Source: Microbacterium testaceum (lineage in GTDB: Bacteria; Actinomycetota; Actinomycetes; Actinomycetales; Microbacteriaceae). Taken from it: a stretch of 64,000 bases of DNA. The stretch lies in NCBI RefSeq assembly GCF_020781835.1, contig NZ_JAJGNJ010000001.1:372001-436000 (forward strand), in the 5' to 3' direction. Each line of letters begins with the position of its first letter. Position 1 is the stretch's first letter. The notes beneath the pieces are model-generated. The model saw only the letters and a program-made list of their open reading frames with translations, made no database searches and was not told the DNA's origin. Of the stretch, positions 10,284 through 19,830 are shown in pieces. A program made the translations under genes and the position numbers.

Positions 10284-12317
10284 TCAGTTGTGCGCGACCG
10301 GCGGCTCCGCCTCGGCCTCGACCACGGCGTCGTCGGCCGCCGCGCTTTCGAACTGCGACTGGTAAAGGCGCCAGTACGCGCCGTGCGCGGCGATCAGCTC
10401 GTCGTGCGAACCCTGCTCGACGATGTCGCCGTGCTCCATCACCAGGATGAGGTCGGCATCGCGGATGGTGGAGAGCCGGTGCGCGATCACGAACGACGTG
10501 CGCCCGTGGCGGAGGGCGGCCATCGCCTGCTGCAGCAGCAGTTCGGTGCGGGTGTCCACGGACGAGGTCGCCTCGTCGAGAATCAGCACCGATGGTCGCG
10601 CGACGAAGGCGCGGGCGATCGTGATGAGCTGCTTCTCACCCGCTGAGACGTTCGCGGCATCCTCGTCGAGCACGGTGTCGTAGCCGTCGGGCAACGAGTG
10701 CACGAACTGATCGACCCGGGTGGCCACGGCGGCCTCGACGATCTCCTCGTCGGTCGCCGATTCCCGCCCGTAACGGATGTTGTCGCGGATGGTGCCCGCG
10801 AACAGCCATGGGTCCTGCAGGACCATGCCGGTGCGCGAACGTACGTCGTCGCGGCGCAGCTCGGCGATGTCCTGCCCGTCGAGGAGGATGCGTCCGCCGT
10901 CGAGCTCGTAGAACCGCATGATGAGGTTCACGAGCGTCGTCTTGCCGGCACCGGTCGGACCCACGATCGCGACCGTCTGCCCCGGCTCGACGCGGAACGA
11001 CAGGTCGCGGATGAGCGGCCGCTCGGGCGTGTACGAGAATCGCACCGACTCGAACTCGATGACGCCGCGACCCTCGACGTGGGCCGGGGCGTCGTCGGCA
11101 TCCGGGCCCTGCTCGTCGGCGTCGAGGAGCGCGAACACGCGCTCGGCCGATGCCGTTCCGGACTGGACCACCGCGGCCATGCCGCCGAGCTGCGACAGCG
11201 GCTGTGTGAACTGCTGCGAGTACTGGATGAACGCCTGCACGTCACCGAGGCGAATCTGCCCGCCCGCGACCATGAGCCCGCCGAGCACCGCGATGCCGAC
11301 GTAGGTGAGGTTCCCGACGAACATCATCCCGGGCATGATCATCCCGGACAGGAACTGCGCCCGGAAGCTGGCCTCGAACAGCTCGTCGTTCTCGACCTCG
11401 AACTTCTCGCGCGCGTCCTTCTCACGGCCGTAAACCTTGACCAGGGCGTGGCCCGAGAACGACTCCTCGACCCGGGCGTTGAGGCGGCCGACCTTCTTCC
11501 ACTGCTCACCGAAGGCCTTCTGCGACTTCGGGCCGATGACACCGAAGATCACCGCCATGAGCGGGAGGGACACCAGTGCCACGAGCGCCAGTTGCCACGA
11601 GATGCTGAACATCATGATGAGCACGCCGACCACCGTCAGCACCGAGGTGAGCGCGCTCGAGAGCGACTGCTGCATCGTTTGCGTGATGTTGTCGATGTCG
11701 TTGGTGACGCGGGAGATCAGTTCGCCACGCTGCACTCGGTCGAAGTACGCCAGCGGCAGACGGTTGATCTTGGCCTCGACGTCTTCACGGAGGCGCCACA
11801 TGGTGCGCACCATGATCACGTTGATGACGTATCCCTGGATCCACGACAGCAGCGACGAGCCGACGTAGATCGCGAGCACGGTCACGATGACGACGCGGAG
11901 GGCGTCGAAGTCGACGCCGGCGCCCACCTGGAAGTCGTCCATCGCCGAGACGATGTTGGCGATGTCGCCCTGGCCCGCCGAGCGGAGAGCCTCGACGACC
12001 GTCTCCTTCGGCGTGCCCTCGGCGAACCCCTGGGCCAGCGACTTCGATACGACGCCCTCGAAGATGATGTTCGTCGCGTCGCCGAGGACGCGCGGAGCGA
12101 GCACCGCGAGCACCACGCCGATCGTGCCGAGCAGGGAGACGAATGCGAAGGCCCAGGCGTGGGGCCGCAGCAGGCCGATGAGCCGGCGGAAGCTGGGACC
12201 GAACGCCGCCGCCTTGCCCGGGGCGACGCTGTTCCAGTCGCCAGAGTTCTGGCGGGCTTGCTCGGCGAGCTCGAGCTCGGCGCGGTCTTCCTCGGTGAGG
12301 GCATCGGGAGTGCTCAT
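10284..12317 (-). CDS. ABC exporter half-transporter, subunit 2
   Basis: A 677-residue type IV ABC exporter half: a soluble N-terminal extension (about 60 residues), six transmembrane helices, then an ATPase domain with Walker A GPTGAGKTT, Walker B LILDEATSSVD and signature NVSAGEKQ. The catalytic Glu is present, but the signature departs from SGGQ. The ATG at 12317 overlaps the stop of the upstream half by 4 bp (ATGA), so both are made together as a heterodimer. An extra extracytoplasmic insertion of about 75 residues lies between the first two helices. Substrates of such pairs are usually drugs or lipids; none is indicated here. Confidence 0.9.
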   Translation of the reverse strand: MSTPDALTEEDRAELELAEQARQNSGDWNSVAPGKAAAFGPSFRRLIGLLRPHAWAFAFVSLLGTIGVVLAVLAPRVLGDATNIIFEGVVSKSLAQGFAEGTPKETVVEALRSAGQGDIANIVSAMDDFQVGAGVDFDALRVVIVTVLAIYVGSSLLSWIQGYVINVIMVRTMWRLREDVEAKINRLPLAYFDRVQRGELISRVTNDIDNITQTMQQSLSSALTSVLTVVGVLIMMFSISWQLALVALVSLPLMAVIFGVIGPKSQKAFGEQWKKVGRLNARVEESFSGHALVKVYGREKDAREKFEVENDELFEASFRAQFLSGMIMPGMMFVGNLTYVGIAVLGGLMVAGGQIRLGDVQAFIQYSQQFTQPLSQLGGMAAVVQSGTASAERVFALLDADEQGPDADDAPAHVEGRGVIEFESVRFSYTPERPLIRDLSFRVEPGQTVAIVGPTGAGKTTLVNLIMRFYELDGGRILLDGQDIAELRRDDVRSRTGMVLQDPWLFAGTIRDNIRYGRESATDEEIVEAAVATRVDQFVHSLPDGYDTVLDEDAANVSAGEKQLITIARAFVARPSVLILDEATSSVDTRTELLLQQAMAALRHGRTSFVIAHRLSTIRDADLILVMEHGDIVEQGSHDELIAAHGAYWRLYQSQFESAAADDAVVEAEAEPPVAHN

Positions 12318-14041
12318 GCTTCCACCCCCAGCTGCGACTCGACGATCTCGCGGTACGTGACGCTGGACTGCAGGAGCTCGTCGTGCGTCCCGAGCCCGAC
12401 CATGCGGCCGTCTTCCAGCACGACGATGCGGTCTGCTCCGGTGATCGTCGAGACGCGTTGCGCCACGACGATCTTCGTCACGTCGGGAAGCTCGTCCCAC
12501 AGCGCTCTGCGCAATCGCGCGTCGGTGCTGAGGTCGAGCGCCGAGAACGAGTCGTCGAAGACGAGGATCCGCGGGCGATGCACGATCGCACGGGCGATGG
12601 CGAGACGCTGACGCTGCCCGCCCGAGACGTTGGTGCCGCCCTGCGCGATGCGCGCCTCGAGCCCGCCCTCCATCTCTTGGACGAAGTCACGGCCTTGTGC
12701 GATCTCGAGCGCGCGCCACAGCTCATCGTCAGTGGCGTCCTCACGTCCGAAGCGGAGGTTCGAGGCCACCGTGCCGCTGAAGAGGAAGGGGCGCTGCGGG
12801 ACGAGTCCGATACCCCGCCACAGCTCGTCGAGATCCGCCTCGCGCACGTCGACACCGCCGACGCGCACGGCACCGCCGGTGACGTCGAACAGGCGCGGGA
12901 TCAGCGAGACCAGCGTGGTCTTGCCCGAGCCCGTCGACCCGACGATGGCCACGGTCTCGCCGGGGGATGCCGTGAAGCTGATCCCCGAGACCACCGGCGC
13001 CTCGGCCCCGGGGTATGCGAAGGCGACGTCGTCGAAGACGACCTCTCCGGGAGCCGGGAACGCGGTGACGGGCTGCTCCGGCCGGACGAGCGTCGACCGG
13101 CTGTCGAGCACTTCGCCGATGCGCTCGGCCGACACGGCGGCGCGCGGGATCATCACCGTCATGAAGCTCGCCATGAGCACACCGCCGAGGATCTGCGCGA
13201 CGTACTGGATGAAGGCGAACAGCGTGCCGATCTCGACGCCGCCGGCGTCGACCTGGATGCCGCCGAACCAGATGACGCCCACGACCGTGACGTTGAGCAC
13301 GAGCATCGCGAGCGGGAACAGCAGGACGAAGAGCGATCCCACTTTGCGCCCGACGACGAGGATGTCGGTATTCGCGCCACGGAAGCGCTCCTCTTCGATG
13401 CGCTCCCGCACGAACGCCCGGACGACGCGCACGCCCGTCAACTGCTCGCGCATGATCCGGTTCACCGCGTCGAGCTTCGTCTGGTAGCTGCGGAACAGCG
13501 GAACCATGCGGGCGATGACGAGCGCGACCAACACGAGCAGCACGGGGACGGCCACACCGATCAGCCAGCTCAGTCCCACGTCTTGCTGCAGCGCCATGAC
13601 GATGCCCCCGATGGCCAGGAGCGGCGCGCTGACCAGCATGGTCGCGCCCATCATCGCCAGCATCTGCACCTGCTGGACGTCGTTGGTGTTGCGCGTGATG
13701 AGCGAGCCCGCGCCGAACTGCGAGAGCTCACGCTCGGAGAAGCCGCTGACGCGCTCGAAGACATCGCGGCGGATGTCACGACCGGCCGCCATCGCGGCGC
13801 GCGCGGCGAAGTACGTGGCGATCACGGAGGCCGTGATCTGCCCGAGCGAGATGACGAGCATGATCGCCCCGCGCGACCAGATGTAGCCGGTGTCGCCCCG
13901 CGCGACGCCGAGGTTGATGATGTCGGCGTTCAGACGCGGGAGGTACAGCGTCGCGACGGCGGACGCGGCCTGGAAGACGAGGATGGCGACCAAGAGCCAG
14001 CGGTACCGCGAGAGGTAGCGGATCAGGAGCTTTCCGAGCAC
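12314..14041 (-). CDS. ABC exporter half-transporter, subunit 1
   Basis: A 575-residue ABC exporter half with six membrane helices and an ATPase domain containing Walker A GSTGSGKTT, canonical signature NVSGGQRQ and Walker B ILVFDDSFSALD. The residue after the Walker B Asp is Asp rather than Glu, so this half has a weakened catalytic site. It therefore pairs with the next gene to form one consensus and one degenerate ATP site. The start is GTG at 14041 with CGGAGA about 6 nt upstream. Some heterodimeric exporters couple to multidrug efflux, but no regulator gene is adjacent to suggest an inducer. Confidence 0.9.
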   Translation of the reverse strand: MLGKLLIRYLSRYRWLLVAILVFQAASAVATLYLPRLNADIINLGVARGDTGYIWSRGAIMLVISLGQITASVIATYFAARAAMAAGRDIRRDVFERVSGFSERELSQFGAGSLITRNTNDVQQVQMLAMMGATMLVSAPLLAIGGIVMALQQDVGLSWLIGVAVPVLLVLVALVIARMVPLFRSYQTKLDAVNRIMREQLTGVRVVRAFVRERIEEERFRGANTDILVVGRKVGSLFVLLFPLAMLVLNVTVVGVIWFGGIQVDAGGVEIGTLFAFIQYVAQILGGVLMASFMTVMIPRAAVSAERIGEVLDSRSTLVRPEQPVTAFPAPGEVVFDDVAFAYPGAEAPVVSGISFTASPGETVAIVGSTGSGKTTLVSLIPRLFDVTGGAVRVGGVDVREADLDELWRGIGLVPQRPFLFSGTVASNLRFGREDATDDELWRALEIAQGRDFVQEMEGGLEARIAQGGTNVSGGQRQRLAIARAIVHRPRILVFDDSFSALDLSTDARLRRALWDELPDVTKIVVAQRVSTITGADRIVVLEDGRMVGLGTHDELLQSSVTYREIVESQLGVEA

Positions 14042-14323
14042 GGCGTTCTCCGGGTGATTCGGTCGCGGTCACCGTGACCGCACGTACAGCCTCGCACGGA
14101 CCTCCGACATCCGCGTGTCCCGCGGGCGCAGCCAGGTGCACCCTGGCCGTAGCCCGCCCGGTACGCGGGAGAGCGCACCACCCGCGCCTTTCAGCCCGCG
14201 CCTGTCACGTGCGCGTGCGGGTCGCCGTCGAGGCGATCGCGTTCGATCCCTCGCCCCCCGGCCGCCGGTGCCGTCGTGCACCCTCGCGGCGACGAGGCCC
14301 TGCAGTCACGGCATCCGGGCTCG

Positions 14324-14329
14324 TAGGCT
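14324..14329 (+). promoter_or_regulatory. -10 box of leaderless promoter
   Basis: TAGGCT is followed by GGGACC (6 nt) and the ATG at 14336; no Shine-Dalgarno is present. Confidence 0.5.
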
Positions 14330-14335
14330 GGGACC

Positions 14336-14929
14336 ATGCCTCAACTCCAGGCCGACGCCCCCGCCGATCTCTGGGTGCCCGTGACGGGTTCCCTCGGCTG
14401 GCGCGGCCGGCGTCACCGCAAGGCCGCCATCCGGATGCTGCTGACGCAGGCGAATCGCGCGGTGGGCGCGACCGAGCGCCCCGGCAGCGGACTCTTCGCC
14501 TGGGTGGCGAGCCAGGCCGCCCCGCTGCTCATGCGGCGCGCCGCGGGACGCGTGCTCGTGTGGGTGTGGAGAACCGACCCCGACCTGCTGGTCGTGATGG
14601 CGCAGCTGCAGGAGGCGACGCCGCAGCTGCGCGCCGCGCGCGCGATGATGCCGATGGAGTACGACGACACCGAGGCGTTCCGCAACCCGCACCTCGGTGT
14701 CGGCGAGAAGCTCGCGATGCCGCTCCCCGCGGATGCGCGGACACCGCCGTTCGCGACCTATACGTGGGACACGGGGGCGCATTTCGTCACCGTCACCGCC
14801 GTGTGCGCCGACCGCGAGCGCTTCGGCACGGTGATCGGGGCCGTCGACGATCTCGCCCGCACCTTGCGCGTCGTCGACGACCTGCGCGTCGGCGAGGCCG
14901 CGACGGTCCTGCGGCTCGATCCGGCCTGA
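14336..14929 (+). CDS. Conserved hypothetical protein
   Basis: A 197-residue soluble protein that I do not recognise. It is rich in Arg and Ala, has no signal peptide or membrane segment, and contains the patterns RVLVWVWRTDPDLLVVMAQ (about 77-95) and FATYTWDTGAHFVTVTAVC (about 140-158), suggesting a beta-rich C-terminal half. Base composition and codon use match its neighbours, so it is probably a genuine core gene. The start is leaderless by the TANNNT rule. It is convergent with the hspR end of the dnaK operon, separated by a tandem repeat. Confidence 0.7.
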   Translation: MPQLQADAPADLWVPVTGSLGWRGRRHRKAAIRMLLTQANRAVGATERPGSGLFAWVASQAAPLLMRRAAGRVLVWVWRTDPDLLVVMAQLQEATPQLRAARAMMPMEYDDTEAFRNPHLGVGEKLAMPLPADARTPPFATYTWDTGAHFVTVTAVCADRERFGTVIGAVDDLARTLRVVDDLRVGEAATVLRLDPA

Positions 14930-15259
14930 CGGCATCCACGTCGACTGACGCAGCGCAAATCCCGGAGCTAGCGCCGCAGGCCGCGCAACCTCAGCAATCC
15001 GCACAACCTCAGCCCCGCGGCACCCACGTCGACTGACGCAGCGAAAATCCCCGAGCCAGCGCCTTAGGCCGCGCACCCTCCGCAGGCCGCACAACCTCAG
15101 CAATCCGCACGACCTCAGCCCCACGGCATCCACTCCGACTGACGCAGCGAAAATCCCCGAGCCAGCGCCGTAGGCGGCACAACCTCAGCAATCCGCACAA
15201 CCTCAGCCCCACGGCATCCACGTCGACTGACGCAGCGCAAATCCCGGAGCCGGCGCCGC
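14929..15259. repeat. Tandem repeat of about 88-106 bp, 3.5 copies
   Basis: Units begin at about 14,929, 15,017, 15,123 and 15,211 (the last partial). Each begins with a version of GGCATCCACGTCGACTGACG, then GCAGCG(C/A)AAATCCC, a variable GAG-CAGCGCC core, and CCTCAGCAATCCGCACAACC. The second unit has an internal extension. The array fills the convergent gap between the hypothetical gene and hspR, which otherwise has no gene. Spacing and lack of unique spacers exclude a CRISPR array. Confidence 0.85.
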
Positions 15260-15278
15260 GACGCGACGCGGAAACGGG

Positions 15279-15722
15279 TCAGTCTTCGTGGTCGAATGCG
15301 CCGTGCGGACGCCATAGGACCACGTCGGTGGCGCGACGCACGCGCGCTCCGTGGCGGAGCGTCACGACCGAGCCGGTCGCGCCGGCGGCGAACACGCGCG
15401 CTCCCGGACGCGACTGACGCTCCGCGACGAGCTGACGCTCGAGGTCGCTGACACGCCGAGCGAGCTCATGGACCTGTTCCTCGAGGGCGAGGAGCCTCGC
15501 GATCGCGGGCAGGCTCATCCCCTCGCTCGACAGGCGCGCGACCTCGCGCAGCTGCTGCACGTGGCGGCTGGAGTATCGTCGCGAACCGCCCTGCGTTCGT
15601 GCGGGGACGACCAGACCGATCCGGTCGTACTGCCGCAGCGTCTGCGGGTGCATGTTCGACAGTTCGGCGGCGACGGCGATCGCGAAGATCGGTGCGTCCT
15701 CGTCGATTTCCTTGTCGGACAC
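15279..15722 (-). CDS. hspR: HspR heat-shock repressor (MerR family)
   Basis: A 147-residue MerR-type repressor that binds HAIR elements with DnaK as co-repressor and so senses free chaperone. The winged HTH lies at about residues 12-80 and includes the family hallmark HPQTLRQYDRIGLVVPART and GGSRRYS. A short coiled coil follows (about 85-105). GTG at 15722 has GGAGAGGCC just upstream. It is the last gene of dnaK-grpE-dnaJ-hspR and is thereby autoregulated. Target sites are visible before clpB (6284) and dnaK (19345 and 19398). Confidence 0.93.
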   Translation of the reverse strand: MSDKEIDEDAPIFAIAVAAELSNMHPQTLRQYDRIGLVVPARTQGGSRRYSSRHVQQLREVARLSSEGMSLPAIARLLALEEQVHELARRVSDLERQLVAERQSRPGARVFAAGATGSVVTLRHGARVRRATDVVLWRPHGAFDHED

Positions 15723-15789
15723 GGCCTCTCCTTTCGCGTCGATCGCCGGCTCCTGGCATCCGATTGTCCCGGATGCCAGGAGTTCGGCG

Positions 15790-16782
15790 TTACTGCCGCG
15801 CCTTGGCCAGGAGATCGGCGCGGGGATTTTCCTTCGGTTCGAGTGCGTGGAAGCGCTCGAGAGCCTCGCGGGCCTCGTCGTCGAGGTGGTCGGGAACGGC
15901 CACCTGCACCTCGGCGAGGAGATCCCCCGTGCCCTTCGAGGAATGGATGCCACGCCCCTTGACCCGCAGCACCCGACCCGACGGCGTTCCCGGCGCGACG
16001 CGCAGCCGCACCGTTTCACCGCCGAGAGTCGGAACCTCGATGGTGGCGCCGAGGGCCGCCTCGGTGAAGGTCACGGGGACCGTCAGCCGCAGGTTGAGCC
16101 CGTCGCGGGAGAACACCGGGTGGGGCCGCACCGCGACCGTCACGACGATGTCGCCGCTCTCGCCGCCGTCCGGGGACGGGCGGCCGCGACCACGCAGCCG
16201 GATCTTCTGGCCATCCGCGACACCCGCCGGGATCTTGACCTTGAACGGTGCGCCGTCTTCGCCCTGCAGCGTGATGGTCTCGCCCTTGGCAGCGGTGACG
16301 AAGTCCAAGGTCGTCCGCGCCGTCACGTCGGCACCGCGCTGCGGGCCTCCGAATCCGCGGTATCCACCGGAGGGCTGACCGAAGCGACCCGATCCGAAGC
16401 TCGAACCCTGCTGGTCGAACATCGAGAAGAAGTCGTCGAATCCGCCCGGCATCGGACCCGTGGATCCGCCGCGCTGCTGACCGAAGCGGCTGAAGACGTC
16501 TTCGAAGCCGCCCCCGTTCGCTCCTCCGGCCGAGAAGCGCGCCCCCGAGCCCATGGCCCGGATCTGGTCGTACTCCTCGCGCTGCTCGGGATCGCTCAGC
16601 ACGGCATACGCCTCGCTGATCTCCTTGAACTTCGCTTCGGCCTTCGCGTCACCCGGGTTCGAGTCGGGGTGGTACTGGCGCGCGAGCTTGCGATACGTCT
16701 TCTTCAGATCGGCAGCGCTCACGCCCTTGTCGACACCGAGGACCTTGTAGAAGTCCTTGTCGAACCAGTCCTGACTCGCCAT
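15790..16782 (-). CDS. dnaJ: DnaJ-type co-chaperone, class II (no zinc finger)
   Basis: A 330-residue Hsp40 that stimulates DnaK ATPase and hands over substrates. The J domain (about 8-75) has the essential HPD in YHPDSN. A Gly/Phe-rich linker (about 80-155) follows, then the C-terminal substrate domains. The CXXCXGXG zinc repeats of class I DnaJ are absent, so this is a CbpA-like form used within the dnaK operon. The start ATG has AGGAGG 4 nt upstream, inside the gap after the grpE stop. Confidence 0.93.
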   Translation of the reverse strand: MASQDWFDKDFYKVLGVDKGVSAADLKKTYRKLARQYHPDSNPGDAKAEAKFKEISEAYAVLSDPEQREEYDQIRAMGSGARFSAGGANGGGFEDVFSRFGQQRGGSTGPMPGGFDDFFSMFDQQGSSFGSGRFGQPSGGYRGFGGPQRGADVTARTTLDFVTAAKGETITLQGEDGAPFKVKIPAGVADGQKIRLRGRGRPSPDGGESGDIVVTVAVRPHPVFSRDGLNLRLTVPVTFTEAALGATIEVPTLGGETVRLRVAPGTPSGRVLRVKGRGIHSSKGTGDLLAEVQVAVPDHLDDEAREALERFHALEPKENPRADLLAKARQ

Positions 16783-16790
16783 GCGTCCTC

Positions 16791-17396
16791 CTACTCGGCC
16801 GGCACGGCGACGACGACCTTGGCCGGTCGCAGCTCGACGGAGCCGAGGCGGTAGCCCACCTCGACGACCTCGAGCACCGTGGCCTGGGTCACGCCCGGGG
16901 TGGGCGCCTGGAAGATCGCCTCGTGCTGCTGCGGGTCGAAGGGCTCGCCGGCCGTGCCGTACGAGACCACTCCGAGACGCTCGGCCACGGCGCGCACCTT
17001 CTCGCCGATCGCCGCGAACGGCGTGCCCTCGACGAGGTCGCCGTGCTTCTCGGCGCGGTCGAGATCGTCCATGACGGGCAGCAGGCCCTTGACCGCCTCG
17101 CCCTTGGCTCGCTCGATCTCGCGCTCGCGCTGCTCCTCGGTACGCCGACGGTAGTTGGCGTACTCGGCCTGAAGCCGCTTGAGGTCGATCAGCAGCGAGG
17201 CCTCCTTGTCGGAGGCTCCCTCCGCGGCCGCCTCGGGGGTCTGCTCGGCGCCGAGGATGTCCTCGATCGTCAGGCCCTCGGCATCCGGGGCCTGCTCGCC
17301 CGACGGCGCGGGGCCGGAGGTGTTCTCCTCCGGCCCCGTCGTCTCGTCAGGACCGGCGCCCGAGCCCTGGGGCTGTTCGTCGTCCTTGTGTGCCAT
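16791..17396 (-). CDS. grpE: GrpE nucleotide exchange factor
   Basis: A 201-residue GrpE that releases ADP from DnaK. It has a long acidic, disordered N-terminus (about 1-60, rich in Glu/Pro/Gly), a coiled coil around LIDLKRLQAEYANYRRR, and the C-terminal beta-wing with the usual YGTAGEPFDPQQHEAI. It lies 12 bp after dnaK and 8 bp before dnaJ. The Shine-Dalgarno is weak, so translation may depend on coupling to dnaK. Confidence 0.94.
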   Translation of the reverse strand: MAHKDDEQPQGSGAGPDETTGPEENTSGPAPSGEQAPDAEGLTIEDILGAEQTPEAAAEGASDKEASLLIDLKRLQAEYANYRRRTEEQREREIERAKGEAVKGLLPVMDDLDRAEKHGDLVEGTPFAAIGEKVRAVAERLGVVSYGTAGEPFDPQQHEAIFQAPTPGVTQATVLEVVEVGYRLGSVELRPAKVVVAVPAE

Positions 17397-17408
17397 CAGT
17401 TCTGTCGC

Positions 17409-19392
<1,984 letters not shown>

Positions 19393-19397
19393 GCAGA

Positions 19398-19418
19398 CTT
19401 GATATGAATCGGCTCAAC
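19398..19418. promoter_or_regulatory. HAIR-like HspR site 2 of dnaK operon
   Basis: CTTGATA-N7-GCTCAAC is a weaker inverted repeat upstream of the -35 box. Multiple HAIR sites before dnaK are known from Streptomyces. Confidence 0.6.
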
Positions 19419-19475
19419 TTCTGGCTGGCATGCCTGCGTGGCGGCGCCCATCCGCTGCACTGCGCCGCTACGTGC

Positions 19476-19567
19476 GCTCGATCGAGCCCCCTCGTCCCAC
19501 TTATGGCTCGATCGAGCCTCCCTCGTCCCACTTATGGCTCGACCGAGCCTCCCTCGTCCCACTTATG
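19476..19567. repeat. Tandem array of three 30/31-bp units
   Basis: Three near-identical units at 19,476-19,505, 19,506-19,536 and 19,537-19,567 each begin with the palindrome GCTCGATCGAGC (GCTCGACCGAGC in the third) and end CTCGTCCCACTTATG. No coding function is apparent. The block lies between the dnaK promoter and the helicase 3' end. Confidence 0.85.
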
Positions 19568-19570
19568 GCA

Positions 19571-19631
19571 GACCATGTCCCACTTTGTGTCGCTGGGGAG
19601 CGCTCCAGACCGCAAAAAGTGGGACATGGTC
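19571..19631. repeat. 16-bp perfect inverted repeat
   Basis: GACCATGTCCCACTTT (19571-19586) and AAAGTGGGACATGGTC (19616-19631) enclose a 29-nt loop. GTCCCACTT is shared with the neighbouring tandem array, so the two probably have a common origin. The strong stem may end transcription of the helicase gene. Confidence 0.8.
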
Positions 19632-19830
19632 GGGCGGCGGCGCGGCACAGGGCAGCGGCGCAGGGCAGCGCGGCACAGGGCAGCGGCGGAGCGGCGGCTC
19701 AGCGGCACAGGGCAGCGGCGGCGCGGCGGCGCAGCGGCACAGGGCAGCGGCGGAGCGGCGGCGCAGCGGCACAGGGCAGCGGCGGAGCGGCGCAGGGCAG
19801 CGGCGGCGCGGCGCGGCGCGCGGCGCGGGG
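19632..19830. repeat. GC-rich short-period repeat
   Basis: About 200 bp built from GCGGCACAGGGCAGCGGCGG-like and GAGCGGCG-like words. It directly abuts the helicase stop codon. No open reading frame there has protein-like composition. Confidence 0.75.

Noticed and set aside
14929..15259. CRISPR array
   Set aside because: Units are about 90 bp with no alternation of identical repeats and unique spacers, and no cas genes are nearby.
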